Shown here: piece after piece, positions 10,836 through 19,882 of the stretch | Layout of the letters: the number at the start of each line of letters is the position of its first letter | Numbering within the stretch: position 1 is the first letter of the stretch | Notes under the pieces: generated by a model | The model's input: only the letters and a program-made list of their open reading frames with translations | What the model was told of the DNA's origin: nothing | Database searches by the model: none | Assembly: GCF_002954765.1 (NCBI RefSeq) | Contig: NZ_MTPW01000001.1 | Span: 1,997,501-2,061,500, forward strand | Reading direction: 5' to 3' | DNA from: Nonlabens arenilitoris | GTDB lineage: Bacteria > Bacteroidota > Bacteroidia > Flavobacteriales > Flavobacteriaceae | Length of the DNA: 64,000 nt | Program-made: the position numbers and the translations under genes

Positions 10836-11444
10836 ATGAGTGTGAAGTGGTACATAAGTATATTCATAGGTCTTATTTCAATTTTTGTTGTTCAGCAACA
10901 GGAATCTGTCGTACCTAATCAAGAAATTGTTTTACATTTTAACAGTAATGCCATTTCTATAGAAGACGTTCAGTGCTCTCTTAGTTTATTAAATAAACAA
11001 TTATCAGACGCTGGAGTATTATCTGTTAAAACAGAGCTACAATCTAGTGGCGTTTATAAAATTAGCTACCACAGTGATCTTAGCGTTAATAGTATTAAAA
11101 AGCATATTAATGTTAAAGCCTTTACTGGTTTTATAAATAATCAATCACCTCTTTCTAACGTACCTGTCTCTGACGATGAAGTGGTCTTAAAGATGGATGT
11201 TTATGACATTCAACAAGATAAAAGTGGGTTTGCAGACACAAATAATGCACTTCTACTTGAAATTAAACAAGATTATCATCGCGGTTCTCAGGTAAGTTAT
11301 CCATTTCTACCTAAAGAAGTGTGCTCTAAACTAGATGCTGTTTTTATAGATTCTATAAGGTGTTCTAAAACAGTTTTAGGCCTTACGATTGCTAGTCGTT
11401 CATATGCAGTTCCAGCTGTACGAGCTGGTCCGGTTTTATCTTAG
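10836..11444 (+). CDS. Unknown membrane-anchored protein upstream of secDF
   Basis: A 202-residue protein of unknown function. One N-terminal hydrophobic segment (residues 5-20, WYISIFIGLISIFVVQ) acts as an anchor or uncleaved signal. The following part (about 28-95) has a beta-alpha-beta pattern (IEDVQCSLSLLNKQLSDAG then VYKISYHSD) that faintly recalls the small ferredoxin-like P1 motifs of SecD; this is only a hint. Three cysteines occur in the mature part. It lies between mdh and secDF, on the same strand as both, and I cannot say if this order is conserved. Confidence 0.7.
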   Translation: MSVKWYISIFIGLISIFVVQQQESVVPNQEIVLHFNSNAISIEDVQCSLSLLNKQLSDAGVLSVKTELQSSGVYKISYHSDLSVNSIKKHINVKAFTGFINNQSPLSNVPVSDDEVVLKMDVYDIQQDKSGFADTNNALLLEIKQDYHRGSQVSYPFLPKEVCSKLDAVFIDSIRCSKTVLGLTIASRSYAVPAVRAGPVLS

Positions 11445-11568
11445 AAAAGGACAACTTCCTTATATGTTAAGATCTTTCATTAGGGTCTATTTTCTTTAAC
11501 TATTTCTAACTGTTAAAGAATACTTCTATTTATATCAAAAAAAACACATACAATCCTATGGCTCACTA

Positions 11569-11576
11569 TATATTTG
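11569..11576 (+). promoter_or_regulatory. Putative -7 box of secDF
   Basis: TATATTTG lies 34 bases before the secDF ATG. A -33 element is not clear. Confidence 0.4.
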
Positions 11577-11610
11577 CCGGATTGAAAAATTTTATTAAAA
11601 ACTAATAATT

Positions 11611-14600
11611 ATGCAAAATAAAGGACTGATCAGAGTTTTTGCGATCGTTTTTGCACTGGTAAGTATTTACCAATTAACCTATACTTTTATTACAAATAAA
11701 GTAGAAGGAGATGCAGATGCTTATGCAAATTCAATTGTAAATTCAGAAGATCAAAATGCGGCCGCATTAAGAGATGAGGCAACAAAATCGTACTTAGATT
11801 CTATCGCATCTAAAGACGTGTGGGGTGGATATACTACTTATGCAGATGCAAAAGAACAAGAACTTCAAAAAGGACTAGATCTTAAAGGAGGAATCAATGT
11901 AATCCTTCAAATTTCTGTAAAGGATTTATTAATAGGTATGGCAGATGGATCAAAAGATCCTGATTTCCGTACGGCCTTAGAACGTGCAGATGAGCGTGTT
12001 AAAGATGGTCAGGCAGACTATTTTGATTATTTTATAGAAGAGTTTAATGCTATAGATGGTGCAAAATTAGGTTCTCCAGATATATTTTCTAATCAAGAAA
12101 TGGACGGAGTAATAGATTTTAATATGTCTAATTCTGAAATTGAGCCTAAATTAAGAGTTAAGCTTAAGGAATATATGGTTAGTGCTTTTGAAGTACTAAG
12201 AAAACGTATTGATAAATTTGGTGTTACTCAACCTAATATCCAACGTTTAGGTGATTCTGGACGTATTTTAATTGAATTGCCAGGTGCAAAAGATATTAAG
12301 CGTGTAGAAGATATTTTAACCAGTACGGCTCAATTAGAATTCTGGCACGTCTATAAAGCTTCAGAGGTTTCACAATTTGTGATTGAAGCAGATACTTACT
12401 GGGCAGAAAAACTTGCTGCTAAAAATCAAGAATCTCAACCAGCTGATTCTAAGGAAGCTGACGCTGTTGCAGACGCTGCTCAAGATGCTGCAGATGAGGC
12501 TGTAGACGCAGTAGGTGATATATTAGGAAATGACGCAACGACAGATGTTGAAGGTGAAGATGCAGAGTTTAATTATGACCAAAATCCAATCTTATCTAGA
12601 ATGCTTGCGCCAGGTAATGGTACAGGTCCAGTTATCGCAACTTTTAAAGCATCTGATAAGGATTTAATAGTAAGTTATTTAAATGATGCTCAAGTACGTT
12701 CTAAATTACCTGCAGAGTTGCGCAATGTTAAATTTGCATGGGGCTTACCAGTATTGAATGATGAGTTAGGATATGAAATCACTGATTTATATGCTATACG
12801 TTCTAATCGTGAAGGTGAAGCACCTTTAGGTGGAGCAGTGATTACTGATGCACGTCAAGATTTTGAATTAAGTGGTCAGGTAGTGGTAAGTATGTCAATG
12901 AATTCTGAAGGAGCAAAGATCTGGGAGGATATGACTACTGAGGCTTATCAAAATGGATCTCAAATAGCAGTAGTGTTAGATGATACGGTTTACAGTGCAC
13001 CAGGAATTACTAATGGACCTATTACAGGTGGAAGCAGTCAGATTTCCGGAAACTTTACAGTTGCTGAAGCTGAGGATCTTGCAAACGTATTACGTGCTGG
13101 TAAATTACCTGCAGGAGCTGAGATTATTCAAAAAGCGGTAGTTGGACCATCATTAGGTAAAGAAGCAATAAACAGTGGTCTTTGGTCATTCGGTATTGCA
13201 TTATTACTTGTATTAGTATGGATGGTGTTTTATTATGGTAGAGCTGGTCTATACGCAGACATTGCCTTAGTGGTAAACATTTTATTCATATTTGGTGCTT
13301 TAGCATCATTAAAAGCAGTATTAACATTACCTGGTATTGCAGGTATTGTATTAACAATAGGTATTTCGGTAGATGCAAACGTTCTTATTTTTGAACGTAT
13401 TAGGGAAGAATTAGCAAAAGGTAAGTCTCAAGCAGACAGTATTAAAGATGGATTTAATAATGCATTAAGCTCTATTCTTGATGCAAACATTACAACCTTC
13501 CTTACGGCATTGATTCTTTTCATTTTTGGTACAGGTCCAATTCAAGGATTTGCAACAACTTTAATGATCGGTATCCTTACTTCATTATTTACGGCAATTT
13601 TCATCACTAGATTATTTATTGATGGTTATGGTAAAAATGGTAAGTCTCTTGCGTTCTCAACACCACTTACTAAAAACTGGTTCAGAAATGTGAACATTGA
13701 TTTCTTAAAGAAGAGAAAAGTGGCATACATGATATCTCTTGCTTTTGTTTTGATTAGTGCTATTTCATTATTTACAAAGAGTTTGAACTTTGGTATTGAC
13801 TTCTCTGGTGGTCGTACGTATACAATACGTTTTGAGCAACCAGTTAACGCTACTGAGGTGACTAAAATGTTGTCTGCCGAAGATGTTTTCGGAAGTGCAG
13901 AGGCTAAAACTTATGGTTCTGATAATCAATTGAAAATTAGTACTAAGTATGGTATTGATGGTGTCGATGCTGAGGTAACTAAAGAGATCGAAGACAAATT
14001 ATTTACAAATCTTAAGCAATACATGCCAGCCGATATGGATATGGCTACGTTTGTAGATGTAAGTAAAGATGACAAGCAATATGGTATTATGTCTAACTTC
14101 CAGGTTGGGCCTACTATTGCAGATGATATCTTAACAGGATCACTATATGCTATTTTTGGATCTCTAATTGTAGTATTCCTTTATATCTTAATTCGTTTCC
14201 GTAAATGGCAATTCTCTTTAGGAGCGGTTATAGCGGTATTCCATGATGTATTAATAGTATTAGGTATATTCTCTTTAACTTATGATTTATTACCATTTAA
14301 TATGGAGATTGATCAAGCCTTTATTGCGGCTATACTAACGGTAATTGGTTACTCACTGAATGATACTGTAGTTGTATTTGATAGAATTCGCGAATTTATT
14401 AACGAGAGAACAAACTGGGAATTTGCACGTACGGTAAATGCAGCAATAAGCAGTACTATCTCTAGAACATTGAATACATCGTTAACAACATTAATTGTAC
14501 TTCTTGCAATTTTCACATTTGGTGGTGAATCTATACAAGGATTTATGTTAGCATTAATTATAGGTGTTTTAGTAGGTACCTATTCCTCTGTATTTATTGC

Positions 14601-14685
14601 AACTCCTATCATGTTTGATACAATGGAGAAATCAAATGGTAAATTACTTCCTAAAGAGCCTAAACCGGCTAAGGAAGAATTATAA
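11611..14685 (+). CDS. secDF: Protein translocase SecDF fusion
   Basis: This is the fused SecD-SecF proton-driven factor (1024 residues) that helps pull proteins out of SecYEG. The SecD half has the LDLKGGINVILQI motif (about residue 90), the P1 ferredoxin-like domain with RKRIDKFGVTQPNIQRLG, a large P1-head region and six membrane segments (about 525-690). The SecF half begins near residue 710 (INFGIDFSGG-like NFGIDFSGGRTYTI) and has six more segments ending near 1005. An acidic Ala/Asp/Glu-rich insertion lies at about 271-318, a low-complexity linker within the periplasmic part. Fusion is usual in Bacteroidota. Confidence 0.96.
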   Translation: MQNKGLIRVFAIVFALVSIYQLTYTFITNKVEGDADAYANSIVNSEDQNAAALRDEATKSYLDSIASKDVWGGYTTYADAKEQELQKGLDLKGGINVILQISVKDLLIGMADGSKDPDFRTALERADERVKDGQADYFDYFIEEFNAIDGAKLGSPDIFSNQEMDGVIDFNMSNSEIEPKLRVKLKEYMVSAFEVLRKRIDKFGVTQPNIQRLGDSGRILIELPGAKDIKRVEDILTSTAQLEFWHVYKASEVSQFVIEADTYWAEKLAAKNQESQPADSKEADAVADAAQDAADEAVDAVGDILGNDATTDVEGEDAEFNYDQNPILSRMLAPGNGTGPVIATFKASDKDLIVSYLNDAQVRSKLPAELRNVKFAWGLPVLNDELGYEITDLYAIRSNREGEAPLGGAVITDARQDFELSGQVVVSMSMNSEGAKIWEDMTTEAYQNGSQIAVVLDDTVYSAPGITNGPITGGSSQISGNFTVAEAEDLANVLRAGKLPAGAEIIQKAVVGPSLGKEAINSGLWSFGIALLLVLVWMVFYYGRAGLYADIALVVNILFIFGALASLKAVLTLPGIAGIVLTIGISVDANVLIFERIREELAKGKSQADSIKDGFNNALSSILDANITTFLTALILFIFGTGPIQGFATTLMIGILTSLFTAIFITRLFIDGYGKNGKSLAFSTPLTKNWFRNVNIDFLKKRKVAYMISLAFVLISAISLFTKSLNFGIDFSGGRTYTIRFEQPVNATEVTKMLSAEDVFGSAEAKTYGSDNQLKISTKYGIDGVDAEVTKEIEDKLFTNLKQYMPADMDMATFVDVSKDDKQYGIMSNFQVGPTIADDILTGSLYAIFGSLIVVFLYILIRFRKWQFSLGAVIAVFHDVLIVLGIFSLTYDLLPFNMEIDQAFIAAILTVIGYSLNDTVVVFDRIREFINERTNWEFARTVNAAISSTISRTLNTSLTTLIVLLAIFTFGGESIQGFMLALIIGVLVGTYSSVFIATPIMFDTMEKSNGKLLPKEPKPAKEEL

Positions 14686-14706
14686 TACCGTTTCTCTTTA
14701 AATTTA

Positions 14707-14739
14707 AAACCGCTGTGATTTTTCACAGCGGTTTTTTTA
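14707..14739 (+). terminator. Terminator after secDF
   Basis: AAACCGCTGTGA / TCACAGCGGTTT stem with a TTTT loop and a T tract. Confidence 0.92.
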
Positions 14740-14911
14740 TACCCATTAATAGAGTTTAATTACTTTATATCCAAAACAAATAAGATTTCTTAATAATAGG
14801 TTAATAGAATTATGCATGTTATAGCGTGATGTAATACTATTTTATTATTTTGCATGGTGTTTTAGCAAGAGCAAGAACACTCTATTACTAACTGAGATTA
14901 AACTCTAACCC

Positions 14912-17578
14912 ATGAAAAAACTATTATTATTAACCTTAAGCTTGTTGTTTACAGCCACGATAGCAGCAGCGCAAGAGTATGCTATGACTGATGGTAGCTT
15001 TGTAACCTGTAGTGGAGATTTTACTGATTCAGGTGGTCTTGCAGGTGATTATGCAAATGGAGAAGATTTTACGATTACATTTTGCTCACCTTTCCCTACA
15101 GATGACGTTCAGGCTACATTTACTCTTTGGAATGTAGGAAGTGGAGATATTCTTTTAGCTTATGATGGAGATACAGCTACCGGTTCACCAATCGGTGTAT
15201 TTAATTCTGCAATAACACCGACGGTTATTACGGCATCAGCAGCTAACACTTCAGGTTGTCTAACATTTAGATTTATCTCAAATACAACGAGTACAGGACC
15301 AGGATGGCAAGCAACTATGGCTTGTATTGATAGTTGTCAAACTATTTCTAATGTAGTGACTACAGTTCCTGCTCCAGATGGTGATGGTATCTTGAGAGTT
15401 TGTCAAGGAGACACTGTTTCATTTAGTGCTACTTCAACTTACAGTGTTGACGGTACAGGTGCAACACATGAGTATAGATTAGCAGATGGTACAGTTGTTT
15501 CTGGAACGACTGCTTCAGAAACTTTCTCGGGTCCTGGTATATATGAAATTGATTATGTGACTTTTGACTCTACAGGATGTAGAGATAGGTTGTTAGTTGA
15601 TGTTACTGTTTTAGTGTCTACTACTCCAGATTTTACAGGAACACTTGCTGCAGATACGTCCTTGTGCTTTGGAGAATCTACCACAATATCAGGTCAGGTA
15701 GTTACGACTCAATTTATTGCTGATGTTGCTCCACCGGTGACAGGTCAGACATTCTTACCAGACGGTAGTGGTGTAGCTTATCAAACTTGTATTGATGTTA
15801 CTGGTTTTAATCCAGGGACGACTTTTCAAAGTGCTTCAGACTTAGTTGATATTTTCATCAATATGGAGCATTCCTATATGGGTGATTTAGATATAACTCT
15901 TACAGCACCCAATGGCGCTCAGGTTGAACTATTAAACTTCCCTAACAGTGGTGGAGGAATATTTTTAGGTAATGCTTTAGATGATGGTACAACAACTCCT
16001 GGTATTGGATTCGACTATGTGTTTACAGAATCTGCAGGGGCAACATTAGATGCTTCTACTCCTGGAGTAGGTGGCGGAACCTCTATGCCAGCAGGTAACT
16101 ACGCACCAGAGACTCCTTTTTCTGCTTTGGTAGGTACTACTTTAAATGGTTTATGGTGTTTAGATATTGTAGATAATCTTCAAATTGATAATGGATATAT
16201 ATTTTATTGGGGTCTTAACTTTAATCCTGCAATCATACCTACAGCAGGTTCTTATCAGCCAGGTGAAGTAACAGAACTATGGTTGACTAATCCTGATATA
16301 ACAAATACTAATGGTTCAGACATTACAGTAACACCGACTACAGCAGGACAAAATTGTTATGATTTTGAATTAACAGACAGTTTCGGTTGTACATACATAG
16401 AGACAGTTTGTATCGATGTGGCACCAGAAATTACAAGTGTTCAACCAGCAGATATTATTGTTTGTCAAAATACGGGAACCGTTACAGTAGACTTAACAAC
16501 CAAAGATGATGAAATCAGAAATGGCCTAGTTGCTACAGATTATGATGTAACCTATTTCAATAGTGATGCAGATGCACAAGCAGACATGAATCCTATTGTA
16601 ACGCCAGATGCTTTTGCGGTTACAGCTAGTACTACGGTTTGGGCAAGAGTATTTGATAATGTAAATTCTTGCTTTAAAACAGAACAAGTAAATGTTACTT
16701 TCCAAGAAGTGAATTATAATACTGTTGCAGATCTTGAACTTTGTGATGATTTATCTGCAGATCAAGTAGAGACATTTGACTTAACATCTCAAATTGCAGG
16801 CATATTAGGTTCACAGTCATCTGCAGACTTTAATATTGCCTTTTTCAATAGTCAGGCAGATGCAGATGCTAATACAGGAGCGATTACAACTCCTGCAGCA
16901 TATGATAATGTTTCTAATCCAGAAACCATATACGTTCGTATTTCAAACGCTCAAGATCAAGATTGTTACCAGACAGGACAATTTAATATAGAAGTATTAA
17001 GCGCTCCGGCGATAGGAGCCGTGTCTGACGTGTCTGATTGTGCTACTAATCCTATCACAAATCAATTAGATCTAGTACTTGCAGACTATGACGCAGCAGT
17101 ATTAAATGGACTGAGCGCAGCAGCCTACACTATTACTTACTACAACAGTGAGGCAAATGCACAAAGTGGAGCAAGTGCATTAAGCTCGCCTTATGCATCA
17201 ACAGATCAAGAAACGATCTATGCACGTATAACAGATAACGCTACAGGATGTTTTGACTACACCTCTTTCAACATTACTGTTGAAGTATGTGAAGTAGTGA
17301 TACCAGAAGGATTCTCACCTAATAATGATGGAATCAACGACACGTTCTCTATTCCTAATTTACAGCAATATCCTAATTTTGAATTAACTGTATTCAATAG
17401 AAACGGTAGTACTGTTTATGAAACTAAAGCTTCTAATTATGAAGAGTTTGCTGGAGTGCCTAATAAAGGAGCATTAGCAGGTGACGGACTTCTTCCTGTA
17501 GGAACCTATTTCTATGTAATTAAGTACAACGATGCAGAAACAGAAGATGTAGCTAGTTGGGTTTATATCAACTATTAA
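14912..17578 (+). CDS. T9SS type-B-sorted surface protein with CUB-like and P domains
   Basis: This is an 888-residue cell-surface or secreted protein. Signal peptide residues 1-20 (ending AAAQ) lead into a CUB-like domain (about 28-145), a PKD-like segment (about 150-235) and a proprotein-convertase P-type domain (about 270-430; HSYMGDLDITLTAPNG, LNGLWCLDI). Three copies of an 80-95-residue repeat beginning VCQN, LCDD and DCAT follow. The last 90 residues (PEGFSPNNDGINDTFSI onward) are the gliding-motility-associated C-terminal domain used as a type B T9SS sorting signal. It shares its whole architecture with the larger protein at 22860. An adhesin role is inference. Confidence 0.9.
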   Translation: MKKLLLLTLSLLFTATIAAAQEYAMTDGSFVTCSGDFTDSGGLAGDYANGEDFTITFCSPFPTDDVQATFTLWNVGSGDILLAYDGDTATGSPIGVFNSAITPTVITASAANTSGCLTFRFISNTTSTGPGWQATMACIDSCQTISNVVTTVPAPDGDGILRVCQGDTVSFSATSTYSVDGTGATHEYRLADGTVVSGTTASETFSGPGIYEIDYVTFDSTGCRDRLLVDVTVLVSTTPDFTGTLAADTSLCFGESTTISGQVVTTQFIADVAPPVTGQTFLPDGSGVAYQTCIDVTGFNPGTTFQSASDLVDIFINMEHSYMGDLDITLTAPNGAQVELLNFPNSGGGIFLGNALDDGTTTPGIGFDYVFTESAGATLDASTPGVGGGTSMPAGNYAPETPFSALVGTTLNGLWCLDIVDNLQIDNGYIFYWGLNFNPAIIPTAGSYQPGEVTELWLTNPDITNTNGSDITVTPTTAGQNCYDFELTDSFGCTYIETVCIDVAPEITSVQPADIIVCQNTGTVTVDLTTKDDEIRNGLVATDYDVTYFNSDADAQADMNPIVTPDAFAVTASTTVWARVFDNVNSCFKTEQVNVTFQEVNYNTVADLELCDDLSADQVETFDLTSQIAGILGSQSSADFNIAFFNSQADADANTGAITTPAAYDNVSNPETIYVRISNAQDQDCYQTGQFNIEVLSAPAIGAVSDVSDCATNPITNQLDLVLADYDAAVLNGLSAAAYTITYYNSEANAQSGASALSSPYASTDQETIYARITDNATGCFDYTSFNITVEVCEVVIPEGFSPNNDGINDTFSIPNLQQYPNFELTVFNRNGSTVYETKASNYEEFAGVPNKGALAGDGLLPVGTYFYVIKYNDAETEDVASWVYINY

Positions 17579-17585
17579 TAATGTA

Positions 17586-17613
17586 GTAATACGCTTTCGC
17601 GAAAGCGTATTAC
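17586..17613. repeat. 28-bp palindrome containing CGCTTTCGCGAAAGCG, copy 3
   Basis: The 16-bp core at 17592-17607 is extended by complementary flanks (GTAATA / TATTAC) to a 28-bp perfect dyad, starting 8 bases after the stop of the surface-protein gene. A separate terminator follows 17 bases later, so this dyad is unlikely to be the terminator itself. Confidence 0.95.
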
Positions 17614-17630
17614 AGACATCTGAATTTTTA

Positions 17631-17663
17631 AAAAGAGCCTTTCATTTGAGAGGCTCTTTTTTT
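17631..17663 (+). terminator. Terminator after the surface-protein gene
   Basis: AAAAGAGCCT / AGGCTCTTTT stem followed by a T tract. Confidence 0.88.
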
Positions 17664-17668
17664 ATACT

Positions 17669-17780
17669 GTCATTCTGAACTCGTTTCAGAATCTACTAAT
17701 GATGGAAAACAAAGAAATATTTTAAACGATTATCAAGCGTCGCTGTAATATGAGATGCTGAAATAAATTCAGCATGACAG
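17669..17780. repeat. REP-like element, copy A
   Basis: A 112-bp element with imperfect terminal inverted repeats (TGTCATTCTGAA at the left; the right end TTCAGCATGACA is its complement with one mismatch). Each end is itself a hairpin: ATTCTGAA-CTCGT-TTCAGAAT (17672-17692) and ATGCTGAA-ATAAA-TTCAGCAT (17755-17775). The interior is AT-rich and partly conserved in copies B and C. The right end lies 32 bases before the GIY-YIG start. Confidence 0.9.
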
Positions 17781-17812
17781 GTGTTATGTCTTTTTTAGTA
17801 AATTTAAAGTTT

Positions 17813-18118
17813 ATGCCAAAAAGAGCTCACCATAATTATACTGTTTATATCTTAACCAATAAAAAATTAGGAGTACTATATACAGGCATGACTGGAGGAT
17901 TAGATGATAGATTATTGAGGCATCGTTTAGGGGAAGGATCAAAATTTACTAAAAAATACAACGCTAGTAAGTTGGTCTATTTTGAAGAATTTCAATATGT
18001 TAATGATGCTATTACCCGTGAAAAACAAATTAAAAACTGGCATCGACAGTGGAAAATAAATCTTATTGAAAAGGATAATCCTAATTGGGATGATTTTTCT
18101 GAAAATTGGGTATTATAA
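17813..18118 (+). CDS. GIY-YIG nuclease family protein (URI/UPF0213 type)
   Basis: This small (101-residue) protein carries a single GIY-YIG domain. The two signature tyrosines are in YTVYILTN (residues 9-16) and LYTGMT (22-27); Arg and His residues lie in LLRHRLGEGSKF and the metal-binding Glu is probably in REKQIKNWHRQWK. I start at MPKRAHHNYTVY. A start at 17774 would add 13 residues encoded inside the right hairpin of REP-like copy A, which looks spurious. It lies between two REP-like elements in the same orientation. Homologues are uncharacterised; nuclease activity is inferred from the fold. Confidence 0.9.
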   Translation: MPKRAHHNYTVYILTNKKLGVLYTGMTGGLDDRLLRHRLGEGSKFTKKYNASKLVYFEEFQYVNDAITREKQIKNWHRQWKINLIEKDNPNWDDFSENWVL

Positions 18119-18132
18119 TATTAAAATTAGAT

Positions 18133-18245
18133 CTGTCATTCTGAACTCGTTTCAGAATTTGTTGGTTACAGAAATCAAATAAATCTTTTAAACGACGATC
18201 AGAGGACGTTGTAAAATGAGATGCTGAATCAAGTTCAGCATGACA
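18133..18245. repeat. REP-like element, copy B
   Basis: Same structure and orientation as copy A: left hairpin ATTCTGAA-CTCGT-TTCAGAAT (18138-18158), right hairpin ATGCTGAA-TCAAG-TTCAGCAT (18221-18241), terminal TGTCAT and ATGACA. It begins 14 bases after the GIY-YIG stop. The hairpin stems are identical to copy A while loops and interior have diverged. Confidence 0.9.
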
Positions 18246-18273
18246 TGATTAATTCTTTTCTCCACGTCGCGCA

Positions 18274-18313
18274 CGTTTGCAACGCGTTCGTTATAACGTA
18301 GCATTTGTAATGC
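18274..18313. repeat. Cluster of small palindromes
   Basis: Adjacent short dyads: CGTT-TGC-AACG (18274-18284), AACGCGTT (18281-18288), CGTTATAACG (18289-18298) and GCATT-TGT-AATGC (18301-18313). The cluster sits where the left half of REP-like copy C should be. It looks like a second, different repeat family that landed in or replaced part of copy C. Confidence 0.7.
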
Positions 18314-18330
18314 GCTAAATACTAATCGCA

Positions 18331-18425
18331 ACAGAATTTGCTGGCTATAGAAAACAAAGGAATATTTTATACGATAATCAATCGTCTTTGTAAAAAGAGA
18401 TGCTGAAATAAATTCAGCATGACAG
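18331..18425. repeat. REP-like element, copy C, left end lost
   Basis: Only the right hairpin (ATGCTGAA-ATAAA-TTCAGCAT, 18400-18420) and the interior remain, starting at CAGAATTT (18332), which corresponds to the outer arm of the left hairpin in copies A and B. The right part matches copy A more closely than copy B, including the ATAAA loop. Confidence 0.8.
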
Positions 18426-18453
18426 AATATTTCTTAGAATGACGTGATTATTT

Positions 18454-18930
18454 CTATTCCCAAACAAAAACATCACCTACATCCAGTCCCCATTTTTCTG
18501 CAAGGCCAGCTTTTATTTCTAAGGCATATTGTGCAGGTCCAGCACTAGGTAACAGTGTTTCGTCCATAGGTTTTGCGTTCTCAACAAAGCTTACAATTGT
18601 ACCATCTGCTTTAAGATAGATAATGTCAAGAGCGATTTGCGTATTCTTCATGTAAAAAGAAAGTTCTTGTTCTTCTTTAAAAACAAATAACATCGCTTGA
18701 TCATTATTCATGCTGGTGCGGTACATCAATCCTGTTTGAATATCATAATCCGTATCGGCAATTTCAACCTCTAGAGTTTGTATAGTATCTCGAGTAGCTT
18801 TTTTGATCAAGTAACCTGTAGCTTCTTTGGAGAAAGAGATTTCGTCAGTACTTAAGGAAGTAGATTTTTCATCGCGACAACCTGTAAGTGCTATAGCAGC
18901 AATAAGAATAGTAAAGATGGAATTACGCAT
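18454..18930 (-). CDS. DUF192 family lipoprotein
   Basis: A 158-residue protein with a lipobox at ALTGC (Cys18) and a DUF192 domain from about residue 48 (TLEVEIADTDYDIQTGLMYR, AMLFVFKEEQELSFYMKNT, LDIIYLKADGTI, LEIKAGLAEKWGLDVGD). DUF192 proteins are small periplasmic or extracellular beta-barrels of unknown function. Its first 8 bases overlap the 3' end of lgt, whose product would lipidate it, and the two are likely cotranscribed. Confidence 0.92.
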   Translation of the reverse strand: MRNSIFTILIAAIALTGCRDEKSTSLSTDEISFSKEATGYLIKKATRDTIQTLEVEIADTDYDIQTGLMYRTSMNNDQAMLFVFKEEQELSFYMKNTQIALDIIYLKADGTIVSFVENAKPMDETLLPSAGPAQYALEIKAGLAEKWGLDVGDVFVWE

Positions 18931-19882
18931 GGGCTTTAGGTTCTGGGTTTTTGAATAGCCCTTTAGGACTAAACATTAAAAAGAGTCCGATCAGTATAAA
19001 CGGAATACTCAATAATTGTCCTGTATTGAAATGCATGCCTATTAAGGTAAAGCTATCAGTCTCGGTCTGAGGTTCTTTGATAAACTCAATAAAGAAACGC
19101 ACCGTAAATAGTAAGACAAAAAATAATCCTAATAAGTAACCTAATTTATGACGTTTCTCAGTTTTCCAATAAACCAGAAATAAAATCACAAATACACCGA
19201 CATAACATATGGCTTCATACAACTGTGCAGGATGTTTAAAAGGTATAGACTCTAGAACTTCCGTAAATTGCGGATTATTTACAACTGTATCAATTGCTTT
19301 ATCCGTATCGGTATAGCCCGTTTTTTGTAAAGCGGCAGCCACATGTGGATCTGATGTATCTCTTACAAATTTAAATCCAGCCCAGAAATCTCCACTTTCC
19401 TTTCCGTTAATCTCACTATTGAATAGGTTTCCTAATCGTACAAAAGTTCCTCCTATTGCGGTAGGGATTACAATACGGTCCAATACCCAAAACATATGTT
19501 TTTTTAAATGTTTTCTACTGTAAAAAAACATGGCTATGATGATTCCTAATGCTGCACCATGGCTAGCCATACCAGCAAATCCAGTCCATTCAAATGGATC
19601 TAAAGAAAAAGGTAGTAAAACGTGTAATGGGTCATTAAAAAGTACTTTTGTCTCATAAAAAAGATAATGCCCGATACGCGCACCAGCAAGGCAACCTATA
19701 ACGGTATACATAAACAATGGATCTAACTTATCCATTCCTACACCATCACGTTTAAAAATTGGTTTAATGATATACCAGCCCAGTACAAAGGCAATGACAT
19801 AAGATAAACTGTAAAAATGAATGGTAAAAAATCCTAGATCAATCCCTTCTAATGGGTTCCAGATAACTTTTAATGAATACAT
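18923..19882 (-). CDS. lgt: Prolipoprotein diacylglyceryl transferase
   Basis: Lgt moves diacylglycerol from phosphatidylglycerol onto the lipobox cysteine of prelipoproteins at the inner membrane. The 319-residue protein has about seven membrane segments. The conserved HGAALGI motif and the signature RLGNLFNSEINGKESG are present, and the essential Arg/Glu of that signature are kept. An extra loop of about 35 residues (SDPHVAAALQKTGY...TEVLESIPF) precedes FKHPAQLYEA. The window itself encodes many lipoproteins that would be its substrates. Confidence 0.95.
   Translation of the reverse strand: MYSLKVIWNPLEGIDLGFFTIHFYSLSYVIAFVLGWYIIKPIFKRDGVGMDKLDPLFMYTVIGCLAGARIGHYLFYETKVLFNDPLHVLLPFSLDPFEWTGFAGMASHGAALGIIIAMFFYSRKHLKKHMFWVLDRIVIPTAIGGTFVRLGNLFNSEINGKESGDFWAGFKFVRDTSDPHVAAALQKTGYTDTDKAIDTVVNNPQFTEVLESIPFKHPAQLYEAICYVGVFVILFLVYWKTEKRHKLGYLLGLFFVLLFTVRFFIEFIKEPQTETDSFTLIGMHFNTGQLLSIPFILIGLFLMFSPKGLFKNPEPKAHA

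Larger units (their letters stand above)
18119..18453. other. 335-bp gene-free interval made of repeats
   Basis: Between the GIY-YIG stop and the DUF192 stop there is no credible gene. The interval is filled by REP-like copy B, a cluster of small palindromes and the truncated REP-like copy C. Confidence 0.85.

Noticed and set aside
17586..17613. 28-bp palindrome as the terminator of the surface-protein gene
   Set aside because: It has no T tract and a good hairpin plus T tract terminator lies 17 bases downstream.
17774..17812. Upstream start for the GIY-YIG gene (13 extra residues)
   Set aside because: The extra codons fall in the right hairpin of REP-like copy A and in the junction; the family begins near MPKRAHHNY.
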